Assembly: GCA_963969495.1 (NCBI GenBank) | Contig: OZ018317.1 | Coordinates: forward strand, 223,212,235 to 223,276,234 | Reading direction: 5' to 3' | DNA from: Ceratothoa steindachneri | Lineage: Eukaryota; Arthropoda; Malacostraca; Isopoda; Cymothoidae | Length of the DNA: 64,000 nt | Shown here: in pieces, positions 55,301 to 56,784 of the stretch | Layout: every line of letters begins with the position of its first letter | How positions within the stretch are numbered: position 1 is the stretch's first letter | The notes under the pieces: model-generated | Database searches by the model: none | What the model was told of the DNA's origin: nothing | Seen by the model: only the letters and a program-made list of their open reading frames with translations | Program-made: the position numbers and the translations under genes

Positions 55301-55762
55301 AGGAAACGTACTTTTATGTTGCTTTTCAGATGCATTGGACACATGCATGCAAACATATTCATAGACATACCCAAAGAATAAGGAAAATTCCAGCTGTCTG
55401 AAAACTTTTGCCTATGTGTGTTTAAGTGGAACTCAAGTACCAATGCTTTTCGACACCCTCATAGAGGACTAATTTTAAAAACCTCTTAATAAACTGAACC
55501 TTGATTCTTACCTTTGATGAATCTGTTGGAAGAATATTGAGATAAACCCTCCAACATATAGATCTAAAGCGACACACTGACAAATCTCCTTTGAAGGCCC
55601 AAGATCTGAATTCATATATATCTTTACATTTGCAAATAGTTTCCCATTCTTTCAAGTAAAACTGGCTGGCTCCAAAGACCCTTTTGTCAACATGAGGATA
55701 AAATGTAGGATGACCAGAACCATTGCTTGCACTGCTTGACATGTGAAATTTTTCATCAGAAC
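10258..55762 (-). CDS. TBC1D5: TBC1D5 orthologue, nine exons of a split gene (partial at both ends)
   Basis: Coding exons in transcript order: 55512-55762, 47198-47326, 35524-35694, 14648-14736, 12234-12284, 11703-11820, 11415-11542, 11086-11231, 10258-10364; together about 1190 nt, roughly 396 residues. Seen: each intron is GT..AG, phases fit at every junction, and the joined reading matches human TBC1D5 from the N-terminal part of the TBC domain to its end. Fingerprints present: RSICW (RxxxW), IRLDVQR (IxxDxxR, catalytic Arg) and YVQ (YxQ, catalytic Gln). Known of the family: TBC1D5 is a Rab7 GAP on late endosomes that binds retromer VPS29 and LC3. Missing here: 5' exons above 55762 and the long, low-complexity C-terminal exons below 10258. 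Intron sizes are 8.2, 11.5, 20.8, 2.4, 0.4, 0.2, 0.2 and 0.7 kb, the large ones filled with transposons. Not in any single long reading frame because it is split into short exons. Confidence 0.93.
11086..11231 (-). CDS. TBC1D5: TBC1D5 exon 8 (RLMFGREF)
   Basis: 146 bp. Acceptor TTGTGTTTCAG, donor GTGAGTACT. It encodes RWARLMFGREFAFTDLLRLW, then DSIFAD and IEYLMVAMLSYLRD, matching human RWVRLLFGREF, WDALFAD and VDYIFVAMLLYIRD. This is the most conserved block of the family. The final single base starts a Leu codon completed in exon 9. Confidence 0.96.
11415..11542 (-). CDS. TBC1D5: TBC1D5 exon 7 (LLKKHD, LNRLEI)
   Basis: 128 bp. Acceptor GTCCTTTACAG, donor GTAAGTG. It encodes DIGPTTKIVQRLTRIHD, NLLKKHDPEVFAHLNRLEI and PPQVYG, closely matching the human exon (KHDIELYMHLNRLEIAPQIYG). 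It leaves two bases that form an Ile codon with exon 8, giving VYGIRW across the junction (human IYGLRW). Confidence 0.96.
11703..11820 (-). CDS. TBC1D5: TBC1D5 exon 6 (ends PFARPQ)
   Basis: 118 bp. The acceptor has a run of nine T followed by GTTCTAAG; the donor is GTAACT. It encodes VLFEVVMAKLHNWY, a short variable linker and QPFARPQ, identical at its end to human PIPFARPQ, and closes in phase 0. The next exon opens with DIGPT (human DLGPT). Confidence 0.94.
12234..12284 (-). CDS. TBC1D5: TBC1D5 exon 5 (51-bp micro-exon)
   Basis: 51 bp. Acceptor TTTTTTTCTGCAG, donor GTGAGTTTT. It encodes SLLREIMDETYLEHDS plus two bases of the next codon; it aligns with human NPEYLEHDAYAVF across the junction to exon 6 (reading EHDSFVLFEVVM). 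Too short to be found as an open reading frame, but splice sites and phase on both sides fit exactly. Confidence 0.93.
12285..12631. other. Intron DNA, nothing recognised
   Basis: AT-rich upstream part and a purine-rich plus strand from 12370 to 12630. No coding signal other than shadow frames. Confidence 0.6.
12632..13735 (-). mobile_element. LINE-A fragment (RT thumb to RNase H)
   Basis: It matches the 37732-39600 copy from GGTCTCCGAACCGAGCA (12637) through the RNase H start (TTCGGCCATGAAGATAGA) and RT thumb to the segment ending AATCGACAATCTCAT (13735). It is interrupted by stops in every frame. It abuts the 3' end of the next LINE-A copy directly at 13736. Confidence 0.8.
13736..14615 (-). 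mobile_element. LINE-A fragment (3' end, 5'-truncated)
   Basis: It begins on the plus strand with a short T-run (poly(A) tail of the element) and the 3'UTR double hairpin (13756-13813), then the C-terminal zinc finger and RNase H regions to about 14600 (SVFTANLVAIHHLVREITRR in the minus frame). This is 5' truncation, as usual for LINEs. It lies in the 2.4-kb intron between TBC1D5 exons 5 and 4. Confidence 0.8.
13756..13813 (-). other. LINE-A 3' double hairpin, copy 1
   Basis: Hairpin 1 at 13756-13784 reads in the element's RNA as GGCGACU / AGUUGCC arms with an inner GCC/GGC stem; one pair is a G-U wobble relative to the consensus arm AGUCGCC. Hairpin 2 at 13798-13813 is AGCCU..AGGCU. Confidence 0.65.
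14648..14736 (-). CDS. TBC1D5: TBC1D5 exon 4 (GMHEMLAP)
   Basis: 89 bp. Acceptor CTCTTTTTCCCAG, donor GTACGT. It encodes GMHEMLAPLAFVINYDHH and a hydrophilic tail KEEAS, matching human GMHELLAPIVFVLHCDHQ. It ends with two bases of a Ser codon completed by the first base of the next exon. A LINE-A 3' fragment ends only about 30 bp below the donor, so the intron between this exon and the next is largely LINE-A. Confidence 0.94.
14737..15682. other. Intron DNA, nothing recognised
   Basis: Upstream intron next to TBC1D5 exon 4. AT-rich; no repeat family or coding signal recognised. Confidence 0.6.
15683..16800 (-). mobile_element. LINE-A fragment (3' end to RNase H)
   Basis: A remnant of the 3' double hairpin is at 15694-15746 (hairpin 2, AGCCTA..TAGGCT, is intact at 15731-15746). 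A duplicated 22-bp 3'UTR segment follows around 15862-15905, then the C-terminal and RNase H regions up to GGCTGGCGTCCTG at 16790. All frames are broken. More diverged than the 24 kb and 38 kb copies. Confidence 0.75.
16801..17449. other. AT-rich spacer, possible copia 3' end
   Basis: T-rich on the plus strand. It may include the 3' untranslated region or LTR of the copia element that follows, but no terminal repeat could be paired. Confidence 0.4.
17450..20620 (-). mobile_element. Ty1/copia retrotransposon, decayed, GalEa-like
   Basis: Domains run in copia order on the minus strand. Protease is near 20510-20290 (ILNTGCRSTICG, where active enzymes have D before TG). Integrase is at about 19960-19480 (VMDNARR, SPW-like SLWSNWLCERTVG, AGFSPNQLVF) with a C-terminal acidic tail at 19319-18954 (VYYKRENEKEWRRPAKV). 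Reverse transcriptase is at 18780-17940 (VCKARLVAQSFEED, DAPTCSAETLKLCLSII, YLEQRKYI, VGQLNWVAQHTVPEI). RNase H is at 17900-17460. Protease-integrase-RT order identifies copia. The DAPTCS and QLNWVA wording resembles GalEa elements described from galatheid crustaceans; that placement is from memory. Many stops and frameshifts. No LTR pair was found; the upstream end is cut by a LINE-A insertion. Confidence 0.82.
20625..21106 (-). mobile_element. LINE-A 3' end, first half of a split copy
   Basis: Poly(A)/3' end at about 20625, double hairpin at 20646-20702, 3'UTR, then the C-terminal coding part to CCGCGAGTGTGT at 21106. The homologous sequence resumes at 22132 with AGTGTCCAATTC, so this and 22133-22940 look like one copy split by an insertion. 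Confidence 0.75.
20646..20702 (-). other. LINE-A 3' double hairpin, copy 2
   Basis: Hairpin 1 (20646-20674) has one arm altered, while hairpin 2 (20686-20702) keeps AGCCTA..TAGGCT. Partly decayed. Confidence 0.55.
21107..22131. mobile_element. 1-kb insertion of unknown type within LINE-A
   Basis: It separates the two halves of a LINE-A copy. A 5-bp direct repeat AGTGT is visible at the two joints, but the left joint lies in a GT repeat, so this is weak. C-runs occur at 21190, 21325, 21632 and 21760, and an AT-rich end at 21790-22110. No reading frame or inverted terminal repeat was recognised; a solo LTR is possible. Confidence 0.45.
22132..22940 (-). mobile_element. LINE-A, second half of a split copy (RNase H)
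   Basis: It continues the C-terminal region and RNase H of LINE-A up to CGAGATAAGCTACGAATGCAG at 22938. In the RNase H C-terminal motif this copy reads GNERADE, keeping the fourth catalytic Asp, unlike the other copies, which read NERAKES or NEGAKES. Broken by frameshifts. Confidence 0.75.
22945..24422 (-). mobile_element. LINE-B, 3' part (RNase H and C-terminal zinc finger)
   Basis: A second non-LTR element of the Jockey/I group, distinct from LINE-A. 3'UTR about 22945-23247. The C-terminal CCHC segment CILCGVQLSILHIFAEC lies in the frame 23487-23248. RNase H in the 248-residue frame 24320-23574 has all four acidic positions: FTDGC, TAEL, FSDSL and SNERADA. The element is interrupted at 24423 by a LINE-A insertion and resumes at 25650. 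Confidence 0.85.
24408..24422. repeat. 15-bp target site duplication, left copy
   Basis: GCCCCATTCTCTGCA, repeated exactly at 25650-25664; it flanks the LINE-A insertion and belongs to LINE-B. Confidence 0.93.
24423..25649 (-). mobile_element. LINE-A, 5'-truncated recent insertion into LINE-B
   Basis: About 1.23 kb. It opens on the plus strand with a T-run (poly(A) tail), then the 3' double hairpin (24451-24505), 3'UTR, C-terminal zinc finger, RNase H (TDGSK, TAEL, YSDSQS, NERAKES) and stops 5'-truncated at GCGCCACCGG. It is nearly identical to the copy at 37541-38705. A perfect 15-bp duplication on both sides and truncation at the 5' side are the marks of target-primed reverse transcription. 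The reading frame is split by a few differences (frames 25692-25126 and 25089-24670). Confidence 0.95.
24451..24505 (-). other. LINE-A 3' double hairpin, copy 3
   Basis: Hairpin 1 at 24451-24479 is perfect (GGCGACT / AGTCGCC arms and GCC/GGC inner stem). Hairpin 2 at 24492-24505 is GCCTAG-TT-CTAGGC. Both lie within 75 bp of the poly(A) tail. Confidence 0.8.
25650..26418 (-). mobile_element. LINE-B, middle part (RT palm and thumb)
   Basis: It starts with the second copy of the 15-bp duplication (25650-25664). The frame 26004-25714 encodes the RT thumb (FRFLGVIFDSSLSLRPHLD). The catalytic YVDD is at 26160-26171. The left end of the 5-bp duplication of the LTR element is at 26414-26418; the coding sequence YDTT*RRGILKQLHDWGL reads across to the segment at 31095. 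Confidence 0.88.
26419..26752 (-). repeat. Gypsy 3' LTR
   Basis: 334 bp, ends TGTAGTATAT and TCATTACA on the plus strand; about 96% identical to 30763-31094. The polypurine tract of the element (AAGGGTAGAGGGA on the minus strand) abuts it at 26753-26766. Confidence 0.95.
26787..27690 (-). pseudogene. Gypsy integrase core and C-terminal tail
   Basis: Core: DYAGPVDGKHFLIIVDAHS around 27660-27610, SDNGPCFTS at 27510-27480 and the catalytic Glu in STNGLAEKMVQTF around 27400-27360; the three acidic residues are all readable but in different frames. The C-terminal part 27263-26787 is Pro-rich and ends RSSRVKKPVDRLNL, the usual RSxRxRKxPxRL tail. Inserts the cDNA. Confidence 0.85.
27697..28635 (-). 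pseudogene. Gypsy RNase H and integrase zinc-binding domain
   Basis: 312-residue frame. RNase H: VVVADSSAYGIGAVL, ERPVHFVSHTLSATERNY, TLVTDHKPLLGLF. Then the integrase N-terminal H2C2 zinc site: LHANHVSSSRRKELARGYFW and CRSCPQC. The frame is shifted relative to RT near 28600. Confidence 0.9.
28560..29347 (-). pseudogene. Gypsy reverse transcriptase
   Basis: Fingers part 29347-29138 (GIISPIPHSAWAAPVVPVLK, RICGHYRLTVN) and palm part 29135-28560 (QYTVINTHRGLFKYHRLSFG, SSAPGIFQQAMEDLL). The catalytic YLDD is at 28947-28958. A frameshift with a stop at about 29136 destroys the LDMSQAY joint, so the enzyme cannot be made from this copy. Confidence 0.9.
29529..29936 (-). pseudogene. Gypsy aspartic protease
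   Basis: Catalytic ELDTGAACSLIS at about 29742-29710, followed by NLKTYGGVPL. The active-site DTG is preserved. It cleaves the polyprotein. Confidence 0.85.
29940..30173 (-). pseudogene. Gypsy gag, zinc knuckles
   Basis: Two knuckles: CSGCGKLHWKREC and CFACNQKGHI. They bind the genomic RNA. A stop interrupts the second one (TAA at about 29940). Confidence 0.82.
30268..30648 (-). pseudogene. Gypsy gag, capsid part
   Basis: 126-residue open frame starting MSLIGSIDSF with FLTLAGHKVFALAKGLLSP and FKLYSRNQKSGETIANFAAG, typical of gypsy gag capsid (FxxRxQxxGExIxxFxxxLxxLA). It continues in another frame after 30268 to the zinc knuckle at 30080-29940. Structural protein of the intracellular particle. 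Confidence 0.82.
30763..31094 (-). repeat. Gypsy 5' LTR
   Basis: 332 bp, with the same ends as the other LTR. The primer binding site TGGCGATGAGGATT lies directly inside it on the minus strand (30761-30748); TGGCG pairs with a tRNA 3' end CGCCA, but I cannot name the tRNA. Confidence 0.95.
31059..32853 (-). pseudogene. LINE-B ORF2 N-terminal half (endonuclease to RT fingers)
   Basis: The frame 32853-32515 opens with MFPIIHWNLQGLFPKW, then 32767-32237 covers the endonuclease core (VVFVNNRVPHNQLSL, CSLYLPPGE, DFNAQHPLLGDHDNNPRG). Linker 31943-31531; RT 31496-31095 (PFQKPGKDGTEPTHYCPIAL). The bases below 31095 in the last frame belong to the gypsy LTR. Four or more frameshifts. Confidence 0.85.
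31095..34430 (-). mobile_element. LINE-B, 5' part (5'UTR, ORF1, endonuclease, RT start)
   Basis: Begins with the second ATATG duplication (31095-31099). The RT N-terminal part 31496-31095 includes QSGFIKKQSTINLL and FFDIEKAY. The apurinic endonuclease part is at 32853-32100 (IIHWNLQGLFPKWEKF, IALQETCLG, LISDFNAQHPLLGD). ORF1 is at about 34165-32860. The GC-rich 5' leader continues to about 34430. Same LINE as 22945-24422 and 25650-26418. Confidence 0.88.
32937..34165 (-). pseudogene. LINE-B ORF1 (gag-like, three zinc knuckles)
   Basis: The 141-residue frame 34165-33740 carries CFHCQCFGHVSKFC, CVNCGLGYHGKPC and CPDCGEHPATSQQC, the knuckle array of Jockey/I ORF1 proteins. The following 265-residue frame 33734-32937 is Ser/Pro-rich and opens after a frameshift with MYVQPGVSFSDAL. 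The start of ORF1 lies above 34165. Confidence 0.85.
34431..34756. other. GC-rich leader-like DNA
   Basis: GC-rich, unlike the surrounding intron, between the LINE-B 5' region and the 136-bp repeat. Probably 5'UTR of LINE-B or LINE-A; not resolved. Confidence 0.4.
34757..34980. repeat. 136-bp tandem repeat, two units, LINE-A 5' motif
   Basis: Unit cores start at 34761 and 34897 (AAGCTGKGGCCGGACGGGGC), a period of 136 bp, each with the GGCGCTGAGTCC and CACGGCGGCCA motif that marks the 5' ends at 2455-2525 and 43745-43830. It may be a pair of LINE-A 5' promoter monomers left without a body. Confidence 0.65.
35130..35440 (-). pseudogene. LINE endonuclease remnant (third LINE family)
   Basis: The minus strand reads SLSPFDRFFDELCEFF, then LVILGVFNIAHHTPAY, LLDIFKLDSLNLS and HTHGNTFYLVAS. 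This is the APE endonuclease pattern LVILGDFNI..H.P and THxxGNTLDLV with the key Asp changed to Val. A short fragment ending about 85 bp below TBC1D5 exon 3. Confidence 0.7.
35524..35694 (-). CDS. TBC1D5: TBC1D5 exon 3 (IxxDxxR and YxQ fingerprints)
   Basis: 171 bp, 57 codons, phase 0 at both ends. The acceptor CTTTTTCCACAG is preceded by a good pyrimidine tract; the donor is GTGAAG. It encodes SPWNQYFEDSDL, then IRLDVQRTFPEVQFFQ, SILFCYARKY and ends SYVQ. IRLDVQR holds the catalytic arginine and YVQ the catalytic glutamine of the TBC dual-finger mechanism, so the GAP active site is intact. The intron that follows is 20.8 kb and consists almost entirely of transposons. Confidence 0.95.
35955..37540 (-). 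mobile_element. LINE-A fragment (3'UTR to RT palm)
   Basis: 3'UTR from about 35955 without the terminal hairpins, then zinc finger, RNase H (YSDSQSTLSA, NEGAKESA) with a ~60-bp deletion near 36710, RT thumb, up to GATGCTCAGGGCAAAG at 37536. The 3' end of the next copy abuts it. It could be the 3' part of the copy whose 5' part starts at 39656, but the overlap at the joints (about 70 bp, differing at several sites) is too long and diverged for a simple duplication. Confidence 0.78.
37575..37629 (-). other. LINE-A 3' double hairpin, copy 4 (reference)
   Basis: Hairpin 1, 37575-37603: outer arms GGCGACT and AGTCGCC (7 bp), inner GCC/GGC, hexaloop, 3-nt bulge. Hairpin 2, 37614-37629: AGCCTAG-TT-CTAGGCT. 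It lies directly before the poly(A) in element orientation. Confidence 0.82.
37732..39411 (-). CDS. LINE-A ORF2 C-terminal part: RT thumb, RNase H, zinc finger (559 residues)
   Basis: Uninterrupted. Residues 1-180: RT C-terminal palm and thumb (FRFSLAKIKVVHFCRH, FLGLVFDRRLTWEAHI, KLDYGCEFYAS). About 280-410: RNase H with TDGSKSQEG, FTAELVAMHH, YSDSQSALSAL and WVPGHVGIAGNERAKESA; the first three acidic residues are present, but the fourth (usually D in NERAD) is K. About 490-515: C-terminal CCHC, YCSDCVVPQTVWHILVECPS. The function is target-primed reverse transcription. The start Met is only the frame start; the real ORF2 begins far upstream. A stop lies between it and the YVDD frame above. 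Confidence 0.9.
   Translation of the reverse strand: MPTLERRLQQALNRVSRYAEAHRFRFSLAKIKVVHFCRHPRLHPDPDLFLNGVRLDVVESHRFLGLVFDRRLTWEAHIRSLRVSCTRAMDILRSVTFSAWGADRATALLFYRSFVRSKLDYGCEFYASTAERLLRKVDSIHHTGLRLATGAFRTSPIESLLVDAGEMPLALRRVQCITRLYARAWRLPQSPTALTASAADLDGAYAAERRQSYPKPFGFRARKLLREVDIALWPVAPLVLPRTPPWRVPHLAICRHASAPKACTAPGVLRSTFLEHTSCHAGTVPVYTDGSKSQEGVGFHAVSPLFEVSGALPGAASVFTAELVAMHHSVREITRRARFGDRIVIYSDSQSALSALGALESPHPLVRDIHDATVLASRADVEIIFCWVPGHVGIAGNERAKESARTLRPDQRFALPHTDYMAGIRAALRTAWQRRWETAEGNLKLRAIAPRLFPWTYPPMPRRLKVAFCRLRIGHTRVTHRYLMERSPAPYCSDCVVPQTVWHILVECPSLGDLRARHLSRYRDGRGRYRLSLVLGTRACTLTGGLVDFLGKAGLLPFI
39412..39654 (-). pseudogene. LINE-A RT palm with YVDD
   Basis: 80-residue frame with the motif GVPHGRVLSVTLFALSING, then LATLYVDDLSISFGAA; YVDD lies at 39439-39450. 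It is separated from the 559-residue frame by a single TAG stop at 39412, in the same frame. Confidence 0.88.
39861..41050 (-). pseudogene. LINE-A endonuclease and EN-RT linker
   Basis: Endonuclease pieces: IYTRHDVSVLL near 40840, LARNLNGRLLHQS near 40640 (the usual GDFN is lost), and DLSLCSP then GSDHYPIQI near 40520-40450, which contains the catalytic SDH. The 184-residue frame 40415-39861 is the linker, with RPLPWWSAECETALKQK and FRRARARFRYISK, typical of Jockey/I elements. Confidence 0.8.
41080..43343 (-). pseudogene. LINE-A ORF1, decayed
   Basis: Start ATG at 43343 (MENAKNPSPFHYRRSRSQ), homologous to the start at 2014. Pro/Ser-rich N-terminal half. The RRM-like part 42171-41875 has NYSIDDITLELADHGAVKVE. 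The 130-residue frame 41871-41479 carries CYYCHKFGRMNLSC, CVSCSKATHDKSKLC and CVNCGEPHPSSSKQC. The C-terminal part down to 41080 ends in acidic and Ser-rich sequence. At least four frame breaks. Confidence 0.78.
43745..43832 (-). repeat. LINE-A 5'-terminal motif
   Basis: Same motif as 2455-2525 (GGCGCTGACTCC, GTGGCCAG, CCATGCCCCTTACAG). Beyond it on the plus strand the sequence switches at once to the endonuclease region of another LINE-A copy (GCTACTGCCTGAAAGGAGGT). Confidence 0.55.
43851..44639 (-). repeat. Tandem unit 1 of 3 (789 bp)
   Basis: Starts ATTTATAGCAAAGAGAACAG. Contains an endonuclease N-terminal piece (TYTRHDVSVLFAINT) and an ORF1 C-terminal piece (VARPSPGVPKAPSE). Carries a doubled GACTTATCGGG. 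Confidence 0.9.
44640..45417 (-). repeat. Tandem unit 2 of 3 (778 bp)
   Basis: Nearly identical to unit 1 but with a single GACTTATCGGG, which explains the 11-bp difference in length. Confidence 0.9.
45418..46204 (-). repeat. Tandem unit 3 of 3 (787 bp)
   Basis: Nearly identical to unit 1, with the doubled GACTTATCGGG. After ACAGCAGG at 46204 the sequence leaves the repeat and continues as ORF1 N-terminal LINE-A sequence. Confidence 0.9.
46801..47197. other. Intron DNA, nothing recognised
   Basis: Mostly AT-rich, with a small inverted stretch near 46830. No repeat family recognised. Confidence 0.6.
47198..47326 (-). CDS. TBC1D5: TBC1D5 exon 2 (loop before NNPLSQDE)
   Basis: 129 bp, exactly 43 codons, phase 0 at both ends. 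Acceptor GTCCACAG at 47327 upward, donor GTAAGAATC at 47197 downward. It encodes WLSIIQSKREKY, then a variable loop and NNPLSQDEE, aligning with human WISRIEELRAWY and NNPLSQDEG. In human TBC1D5 an insert in this part of the TBC domain contacts retromer VPS29, so this exon may carry the retromer-binding loop; that assignment is inference from position. The flanking ~400 bp on each side hold no recognised repeat. Confidence 0.92.
47327..48034. other. Intron DNA, nothing recognised
   Basis: AT-rich with a C-run at 47703 and an A-run at 47753. No coding signal recognised. Confidence 0.6.
48035..48700. repeat. Repeat-C copy 3
   Basis: Collinear with 5005-5300 and 9745-10110: GGGAGGTGGTCAGCCCATTAC, CAAGGCCTGGTCTCTTGCA, CCTCTCTTCTGACACAGTAT, GTACCAAGTG. 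A short internal duplication (GGTTGAGG..AGTC..AGAGAAAAA) occurs at 48228 and 48402. Confidence 0.65.
48738..49262 (-). mobile_element. Tc1-like transposon, 3' half of a split copy
   Basis: Transposase C-terminal part 49262-49080 with WPPQSPDINPLENLWKDLKE, the last catalytic Glu (ENLW) being present. The left terminal repeat is around 48755-48785 (CAAAAGTTTTCAAACATCTT), similar in inverted orientation to 55395-55420. The transposase is cut at 49263; the matching upstream part is at 55000-55240. Confidence 0.65.
49270..51760 (-). mobile_element. LTR-retrotransposon gag-protease remnant
   Basis: Order on the minus strand: a basic N-terminus (MSDMDKLRVSKRVKKTSKKR near 51747), capsid frames 51599-51381 (KDAKEFFKEYESYCREKLGE) and 51333-51151 (VNEFEEAKMEKNERIDFYAQ), a row of CCHC-like knuckles 50120-49790 (CWECKVGHLGTEC, GQAGHLI, MGHFACNC, CGNCGQMGYARIC, CEKCGVVGFLTRFC), and a protease-like part with DTG at 49551-49559 down to 49280. 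No RT follows. The superfamily is uncertain (copia or other). LINE-D is inserted between capsid and knuckles. Confidence 0.65.
50250..51150 (+). mobile_element. LINE-D, 5' end with 2A peptide, PHD-like finger and endonuclease
   Basis: The plus-strand frame from about 50375 reads VLLARDIETNPGPYTCPICN. DIETNPGP at 50431-50454 is a perfect 2A ribosome-skipping motif (D-V/I-E-x-N-P-G-P). It is followed by a Cys-rich CPICNLHI..CNSCLLC finger, a Thr/Pro/His-rich linker, and from 50796 an endonuclease start NINILQLNIDGIQNK, THIAIIQETKL. The element ends abruptly at about 51150, lacking RT. Known: 2A-like motifs at the N-terminus occur in some CR1/L2-type LINEs of marine invertebrates. Confidence 0.78.
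51856..52938 (-). mobile_element. Tc1-like DNA transposon, both ends present
   Basis: 1083 bp. Terminal inverted repeats at 51856-51885 and 52909-52938 (CACTGCCTGGCYAAAATAAA) are flanked by TA on both sides (51854-51855, 52939-52940). Transposase on the minus strand: helix-turn-helix part in the 146-residue frame 52752-52312 (TISTRTMHCELKKI, FAKEHKNWSLEDWKCVMW), then a broken catalytic part to 51900 (PQSPDLNP-like at about 52110). Non-functional. Confidence 0.93.
53042..54354 (+). mobile_element. mariner-like DNA transposon, nearly complete
   Basis: 1313 bp. Inverted repeats of about 24 bp (AAAGGTCTTTCAACAAG on the left; inverse of the right end AAGGGTCTTTCAATAAG) lie next to TA (53040-53041 and 54355-54356). 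Transposase frames run from about 53150 to 54190 with two frame breaks, the second in a C-run at 53608. The 206-residue frame 53570-54190 holds the catalytic part. Confidence 0.92.
53150..54190 (+). pseudogene. mariner-like transposase, frameshifted
   Basis: N-terminal part (frames around 53150-53600): EAKGSINN, HSQELGLSATSVWRIMRRDL. Catalytic part: IIFSDEAHF (first Asp, in another frame at 53625), MNGFVNKQNCQIWDENNP, VTVWCRFLS, MQFQQDGAICHTAHATRD (second Asp) and RSCNLTPLDYFLYGYFKS, where relatives have D in place of the N after RSC. The third acidic residue therefore appears lost. Confidence 0.85.
54357..54999. other. Unassigned DNA
   Basis: Between the mariner element and the second half of the split Tc1 element. 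AT-rich with a C-run at 54583. No coding signal recognised. Confidence 0.5.
55000..55425 (-). mobile_element. Tc1-like transposon, 5' half of a split copy
   Basis: The minus strand reads EMNVIFQQDTPHVTIMH, with QQD at 55071-55079 (second catalytic Asp), after TIKLF-like sequence; this is the part expected immediately before the WPPQSPD segment at 49262. The outer end at 55395-55420 (GGCAAAAGTTTTCAGACAGC, minus strand) pairs with 48755-48785. The transposase N-terminal third is missing. Confidence 0.6.
55512..55762 (-). CDS. TBC1D5: TBC1D5 exon 1 of those seen (start of TBC domain)
   Basis: 251 bp. The acceptor is a T-rich tract ending ATGCAG at 55763-55768 and the donor is GTAAGA just below 55512. 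It encodes a Ser/Gly-rich N-terminal stretch, then KEWE, SWAFKGDL and FRSICWRVYLNILP, matching the start of the TBC domain; RSICW is the RxxxW fingerprint. It ends in phase 0 after TDSSK and joins directly to WLSII of the next exon, as in human (SQWIS). It starts in phase 1, so at least one more exon should lie upstream, outside or undetected in this window. The terminal repeat of a Tc1-like element lies about 90 bp beyond the donor. Confidence 0.92.
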
Positions 55763-56423
55763 CTGCATTGAAAAAAAACAACTTGAAGGTAGGTAAGTAG
55801 ATAATCCCATCTGTCTTTTGTCCCTGACTGATACCTAATGGATAATGAAATCAACACAAAGATCAGAAATCATCAGTTAACCTCAGGGCACCAGGAGTCA
55901 GTCCTCATTTAAGGGGGGTGGGAGGGAAGTGTGGAATTTTGGGGGTTTTTTATACCAAGAAGTTATTAGTTAAGAAGCTACATCACACCAGGAAAAAGGG
56001 AACCCATTCTACAACAGAAGTATGTGGATATAACTACAATCAGCAGGATTTCTTATTAGAGAGAAGTGTATATGTTAGGCTATGCAGGCAGGAGAGGAAA
56101 AACAGTATTGTGTTTGGCTTTGTGGGATGATATGTGTAAGTTTTATCTACCCTTACACGGGTAAGCACAATGCACCTACTAATCAGTGGCCAGACCTCTA
56201 CATGCTCTGATGTTTGTGCTTGTGATTGCTAGTGATTGAATCCAGCCCCTTGAGAATAGAAAACCAAAACTGCATCTACTAGCCTAGGAAGACCTCCAGG
56301 AATAACTTGAATATAATAAATCAACAATTTGAATATTCACTTAAAAATCAATTTTAAAAAGTACCATTATTTAAAAGCTTGATAAATAGTAGTTATAAAC
56401 TATATACAAGAAATTTGAAAATA
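55763..56423. other. Intron DNA upstream of TBC1D5 exon 1
   Basis: No repeat or exon recognised, although at least one further TBC1D5 exon must lie upstream. Confidence 0.55.
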
Positions 56424-56742
56424 CAGTAAACCATCAATATAATGAATTTCAGATATAACAAACTAAATTTCCTGACCGAACTCCATCGTGTTTAACAGGC
56501 AAGCATTATGACCAGCCTGAGTTAGTGTTGGTGTGTCACATGTCTCCTACAGTGCAAGGTTCGTATCAATACTATGTTGTGTAGTCCACTTAACTTTATT
56601 AGTAATTATATACGTATTACATATCCATAACGAACTTGGTTCATTATTTCCATTGCTTTTAATGCCCATTGGGTTTAACGAACTTTCTGCTCTAACAAAC
56701 AACCCCCCACCCCATATAGTTTGTTATATCAAGGGTTTACTG
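56424..56742. mobile_element. MITE, pogo/Tigger-like ends
   Basis: 319 bp with inverted ends CAGTAAACCATCAATATAA and, inverted at the right, CAGTAAACCCTTGATATAA, flanked by TA at 56422-56423 and 56743-56744. No coding capacity. CAGTAAACC(C)T..ATATAA ends are usual for pogo-group elements. Confidence 0.85.
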
Positions 56743-56784
56743 TATATTAAAAGCAAAACTCAAACAAAGCACTTGAAGCTAAGC

